Source: Glandiceps talaboti (Eukaryota > Hemichordata > Enteropneusta > Spengelidae). From it: a stretch of DNA of 13,500 bases. Position numbers and translations under genes: made by a program. The DNA is taken from NCBI RefSeq assembly GCF_964340395.1, contig NC_135565.1, positions 5,180,642 to 5,194,141 of the forward strand, given 5' to 3'. Shown piece after piece: positions 9,515 to 13,500 of the stretch (position 1 is the first letter of the stretch; each line of letters opens with the position of its first letter). The notes beneath the pieces are model-generated. The model was not told where the DNA came from, did no database searches, and worked only from the letters and a program-made list of their open reading frames with translations.

Positions 9515-9916
9515 GTAAATGATGCGCTTTCTAATGACACACTGACTTTTGACCTTGACCTTCATCTTCAGGGTCAAATAATAGCTATATCTTCCTTTTT
9601 TGAAATCATTAAGATAATATAAATGTTAATGCTAATGTGCCTGAAATTGTCAAGGATCTACACATAATAGATAAGAAATGAACAACCCTTTCAGGTGTTG
9701 TCAGTGTATCCTTTTGATTGCCTTCAAGGCCATGCCATAGTTGTTGTCCTTTTTTGAACTGACAGCCTACGACATAATGTACAAACTAAAGAACTTGTAG
9801 TCACAACAAGAAATTTTTTTTATTTATTTTTTTGGGGGGAGGGGGGGGTCTATGTCTTCCATGAAGACTTGTTGTACTTGATTCACATACACACAAAAAT
9901 GTAACCTATATTTTCA

Positions 9917-10183
9917 TATGGTAGTATGATGCATTAACAGCCCTCCAGGATGTAAAGTACACTTTCATTGGCTAGGCTAGTAGCACTCCAGCATGTAATA
10001 TAAATTGTCATTGACTAGTAGTATGATGAATTAAAACACTCCCAGATGTAACATATAGTTACATTGGTGAGTATATCAGAATGTTATATTCATTTCCATT
10101 GGCTAACATGAATTAAAAAACACATCCGAATGTTATATACATTTTCATTGGCTAACATGATGAATTAAAAAACACACCAGCAC
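9917..10183 (+). repeat. Degenerate minisatellite with CATTGGCT core in the intron
   Basis: CATTGGCT or close variants recur at 9966, 10009, 10062, 10097 and 10146, between blocks like GATGAATTAAAA, a CC-rich step and ATGTTATAT. The last two units are 49 bp apart and nearly identical. The earlier ones have drifted or suffered deletions (43, 53 and 35 bp). Core and spacing match the 49-bp array at the exon 1 boundary. Confidence 0.75.
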
Positions 10184-10275
10184 TAGCCACACACCCCTAC
10201 CAGAGCTGACCACTGGTAACAACGAACACCCCCCCACCCCCGGGATCTTAAAGAAAGAAATGAGTGATGAGACTT

Positions 10276-10547
10276 CAGGGGTGAACAAATCATTTTGTGA
10301 ACTGGTGGTCCCCAGACCAGTGCCTTATAAAACCCAGTGGTCCTGCTAAAAGAATTAGTGGTCCAAGGTCCCGCTAATGTGAAAAATTAAATCTTACCTA
10401 TGAATCTGTATATTGAGATGACTTTTTTAACATAGTTATTAACAGTAAGGTACTGTTCTGATGGACCAGATAAGGTAAAATTTGTCCAGGTCCGCCCAAA
10501 AAAATCGCTAGTCCCAGACCCAGGACCAGTGGATTTGTTCACCCCTG
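10276..10547. mobile_element. 272-bp hAT-like MITE in the intron, 5-bp target duplication
   Basis: A 16-bp perfect terminal inverted repeat, CAGGGGTGAACAAATC (10276-10291), has its complement at 10532-10547. Subterminal inverted matches follow (ACTGGTGGTCCCCAGACCAG near 10301 against the CCAGACCCAGGACCAGTGG region near 10514). GACTT immediately precedes (10271-10275) and follows (10548-10552) the element, a perfect 5-bp target duplication. CAG...CTG termini are typical of hAT transposons. Most hATs make 8-bp duplications, but 5-bp ones are known in some lineages. There is no coding capacity. Confidence 0.88.
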
Positions 10548-10654
10548 GACTTGCTGAGACTCCATTGGCAACATGCAGACTTTAATCATTAGCCCATCAG
10601 AGTTTTATATGGCTAGTTTGTACTCATGACAGTATCTCTTCATCATATTAACAG

Positions 10655-10847
10655 GAGAATGCATCTAGGCGACACTTTTCATACACTGGTAGTCATCTCA
10701 AGTGGATTTACTTTGCTGAATTTAGCACTAGAGGCACCGCTATACCCTTTTGAAGGTCGACCACTTCAACTGTTTTTCATCAACATGGGTTACAATGCAA
10801 CTCGTATATGTCTTATGATGGCAGTGTTGTTAATGTTCAAGAACTGA
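10655..10847 (+). CDS. DUF1761 family small membrane protein, coding exon 2
   Basis: Last coding exon, entered at ATTAACAG|GAGAATG, completing codon 71 and adding residues 72-134 before TGA at 10845-10847. It contains a hydrophobic helix (about residues 80-97, TLVVISSGFTLLNLALEA), the signature LYPFEGRPLQLFFINMGYN (about 100-118) matching the conserved 'lFEGRPwkLFlIdaGY' block of DUF1761, and a final helix (about 119-132, RICLMMAVLLMF). With exon 1 the total of 134 residues is the usual family length, with an apparent topology of four membrane segments. No canonical AATAAA lies close downstream. AATACA at 10971-10976 followed by a GT-rich stretch (10993-11003), or ATTAAA at 11395-11400, could serve as poly(A) signals. 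Confidence 0.88.
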
Positions 10848-11900
10848 ATGAAAACTGGGTGGAGAATACATGTTTATTCTAAATATTGGAAAACAAAACA
10901 AAAAAATTAATCAAAGTTTCTGCTGAATTTAATAGAAAAATTTGATATTTTTGTATAATATTTTGTTGTTAATACAACCTGGGAAAAAACTCTGGTGTGT
11001 TAGCTTGCTCATGGTAAGCAGGGTTGAGAGACAATTAATCATGCAAGCAGACATGCAATGTAATTGGTAACTTATCAAAGTATAAACACCACATGAGCCA
11101 CAGATCCCATAACTCTGTTTACTGATAGAACACTACACATTATAACAATCAAGTCCACCTGTTACTGTCACATTATAACTTCCAAAGATATAAACAAAAC
11201 TGATAAAAGTATTGCAACAACCTACATCAGATTCAGGGGCAACGCAGTTATTTTTGTACGGTTGTTGTTTTCACGGATTTTTTCTTTGTGTGAAGTCTTT
11301 CCTTGGCTCACTTCATTCAAGCAAACACACTTGTGATTTTTCGAGGGTTGTATGTTGTTAGAAAGTTTGTTCTTGGAAAGTTTTGATAATTGTTATTAAA
11401 AGTTATGTATACTTGTTAATCTTCCTGGATTTGAGTATTTAATTTTAACATTTATATGGTCAGATAGATGTTGCAGTGGTTTTTTTGCTAAGGTTGGGGA
11501 ACTCCGGTAACAGAAATGGAGAATATGGTAAAACTGACGTAGTTTCCAATATATTGTACCATTATTTCAATGGGGAACCCTGGTAAAACAACAGGGGAAC
11601 TCAGGTATGTTTTACTTTTACCTGCTTATCGCCCCTAACAAAAACACAGCTGAAATCAGTCAGCAAAATGCAAAGCTATTAAATATGGCTACTTCAAATT
11701 GGAAAAAGTACTCAACAGAATTTACTAGATTAGAATCTAGCAACCATACTCAATGACTATGATGGTCCATTATGTAGCACAACATTCTGTGCTTAATTTT
11801 AAATTACCACCAAGAGCTGTTATGTATTTGAATCCTAATGAAGAGATATAATATAAAGCAATGATGTCATTGCTTCCCAATGGGACTTATGATAATATGC
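10848..11900. other. 3' UTR / intergenic; short GGGGAAC repeats
   Basis: No coding frame. It probably includes the 3' UTR of the DUF1761 gene (end not determined). Three or four loose copies of GGGGAACYCNGGTAA occur at about 11497, 11571 and 11594, with a weaker one near 11517. Confidence 0.5.
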
Positions 11901-11903
11901 AGT

Positions 11904-12330
11904 CATGTACATACAGGTACTGTCACATGTAGAAAAGACAGACGCTGTGACATGCCTGTATACACATCACTGTATCAGCAGTGTACCTACAGCAATGTAT
12001 ACAGTCAATGTACATACAGGTACTGTCACATATGTAGAAAAGACAGACACTGTGACATGCCTGCACACATCACTGTACATTTGTATCAGTAGTGTACATA
12101 CAGCAATGTATACAGTCACTGTACATACAGGTATTGTCACATATGTAGAAAAGACAGACATTGTGACATACCTGTATACACATCACTGTATCAGTAGTGT
12201 ACCTACAGCAGTGTATACACTATATACAGTCAATGTACACACAGCAGCCTGACACAGGTACTGTCACATGTAGAAATGATAGACACTGTGACATATGCCT
12301 GCATATCAATGTATCTGCAATGCATATACA
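11904..12330. repeat. Four-unit satellite-like tandem repeat with internal hairpin
   Basis: The anchor CAGGTA(C/T)TGTCACAT occurs at 11914, 12017, 12128 and 12255, giving units of 103, 111 and 127 bp plus a last partial one. Each unit has TAGAAA(A/T)GA(C/T)AGAC flanked by TGTCACA and TGTGACA arms, then a block with CATCACTGTATCAGTAGTGTAC-like and GTATACAGTCA(A/C)TGTACA sequences. In the third unit 12128-12174 forms a 13-14-bp stem with a roughly 20-nt loop. Long frames on both strands here (up to 115 codons) simply read through the repeat. Confidence 0.92.
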
Positions 12331-13500
12331 ACAATTAACTAATGTAACCACACCTCTGTTGACAGGCCTGTGGCTACATGTAGTACAGCGCTGTTACAAC
12401 CATGTGCCATCATAGCATGCCGTATCAGCCCTGATATTTATCGGCAAAATAAAACCTGGGATGTCAAAAGGGAACATGACTGCCCTTAATCTGATGAATA
12501 TCGGACAACATGTTTGCTTGTTATCTATAATTAAGTGCAAGATAAGCAGAATTTCCTTGATGCAGACACATTGATAACCCACAGCATAAATGTATTTGGA
12601 ACTATATTGTGGTACAAATGACAAGTGTTTGTCCTTAGCATCTAACCAAAGTTGCCATAATTTGTACGTCCAACCTTTGGGCTGAACTGTCCATTATTTG
12701 GAACGGCTACAAAACGTTACAACTCTTATTTCAAGTTTTTGAACTGAAGTTCAATATGAATGCGCACACGCACATGCAGGTATGGTGAGCCCTAAAGTAG
12801 TGCCAGCATAAATAAACTAAATAATTAGTTTATGCTTGTTATCACGTTAAGTCAAGCTATTCAGTCTATTTACACAACAACTAATCCCTGATAAGGCATT
12901 AAAAAAAAGTGCAAGTGAGTTAAGTGAGATATTTTGAAATAACAGGCTCTTTACACAAATCAAGTTGCTATACAACTGGAATATATATATATATACAAGG
13001 TCTTCTCAGGGTTTGTTACAGGAGTGAAAATTCATTTGGTGTTTATACTGTATGTTGAAAGACAAGGAAGAGGAAATTCTTTTTTTTGAAAATAAAAGCC
13101 AGAGGGAAAGTTACTAGACACATAAAATAGTTGATAACAAGCTGAGATATGAGAATAGGCAGGTACAGTGTTGTATGTAAAGATAATGGCATTTGAACGG
13201 TCTTCAGGGCTTAAGTAACCAATTAAAAGGGCACTTAAATACAAATACTGATGTAATATTGGGTAAAATGCAATTAAGAAGTGGGAAGGGGAGTAGGAAA
13301 ATTGTTAATAATGAGATACAAATGAAGGGAGGCCTACTTTATACGGAAATATGCAAAGATAATGAGATTGAGATTGGTGGTTATGGGACAGTGGGGACAC
13401 ATATAGATGCAGTTGAATTTTCATCGGTTTAGTAATCTGGAACACTGGAATCAGATAAAAGTGTTGTCTGGAAGTCAGGAAATCACTAGCCTATCTGTAG
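12331..13500. other. Intergenic, no gene recognised; short (AT)n
   Basis: A short AT run lies at 12981-12996. A 79-codon plus-strand frame with a non-ATG opening (13193-13432) is purine-rich and contains KMQLRSGKGSRK. I recognise no family, and a retroelement remnant or chance frame are equally possible. Minus-strand frames at 12394-12624 and 13032-13244 show no coding character. Confidence 0.45.

Larger units (their letters stand above)
8922..10654 (+). other. Intron of the DUF1761 gene (1733 bp), repeat-packed
   Basis: Bounded by CC|GTAAGTATT and CATATTAACAG|GAGAATG, a canonical GT-AG intron in phase 2. Joining at these points restores codon 71 (CC+G, Pro) and continues the DUF1761 domain in frame. 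Besides the arrays listed separately it holds G-rich (9834-9848) and C-rich (about 10227-10240) homopolymer-like tracts and a MITE. Open frames within it (for example 8996-9235 and 9058-9333) are repeat-derived. Confidence 0.85.

Noticed and set aside
11904-12330. CRISPR-like array
   Set aside because: Units are full-length tandem repeats that include the spacer-like parts, with variable length, in a eukaryotic setting and with no associated genes.
11880-12415. Several frames of 64-115 codons on both strands
   Set aside because: All are read-through of the satellite units; the repeating peptide pattern mirrors the DNA repeat.
13193-13432. 79-codon frame with an MQLRSGK motif, possibly gag-like
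   Set aside because: A single short motif is insufficient; the frame has a non-ATG opening, no neighbouring retroelement domains and no splice evidence.

Overview
The window reads as nuclear DNA from a marine invertebrate animal, probably a mollusc or other lophotrochozoan, or an invertebrate deuterostome such as a lancelet or acorn worm. The evidence is AT-rich non-coding DNA, spliceosomal splice sites, a non-LTR retrotransposon, tRNA-derived SINEs, several short inverted-repeat elements and abundant microsatellites and minisatellites. Bacterial-style operons, ribosome binding sites and CRISPR arrays are absent. The phylum cannot be fixed from the sequence alone.

Layout. Positions 1 to about 1795 hold a rearranged LINE. 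The C-terminal half of its ORF2 (reverse transcriptase) lies on the plus strand. It is joined head-to-head to an open minus-strand reading frame resembling the end of a LINE ORF1. This is the arrangement expected of a 5'-inverted ('twin-primed') insertion. From 1800 to 8600 I find no convincing gene. That stretch contains a 108-bp perfect (GA)n microsatellite, a strong G-quadruplex candidate on the minus strand, a foldback repeat (4561-4855), a 406-bp MITE-like element with 78-bp inverted ends (6220-6625), a second MITE-like element (7022-7413) whose right end was hit by a tRNA-derived SINE (7417-7841, with a 10-bp target duplication), and an older SINE (about 8215-8600). One possible orphan exon (5168-5338) is offered at low confidence.

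The only host gene I can support is a two-coding-exon gene on the plus strand (8710-8921 and 10655-10847). It encodes a 134-residue small membrane protein of the DUF1761 family. The exons join in frame, and a 5' UTR acceptor sits just upstream of the start codon. Its 1733-bp intron is full of repeats: a 49-bp tandem array that begins inside the exon and duplicates the splice donor, a 147-bp two-copy repeat, a second degenerate array with the same 49-bp spacing, and a 272-bp hAT-like MITE with 16-bp perfect ends and a 5-bp target duplication.

Downstream, 11900-12330 is a four-unit satellite of about 103-127 bp per unit, each unit able to fold into a hairpin. The remainder to 13500 has no gene I can support.

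I see no multi-gene functional system. The most interesting items are the exon/splice-donor tandem duplication and its apparent relation to the downstream intronic array, and the nested, well-bounded mobile elements.
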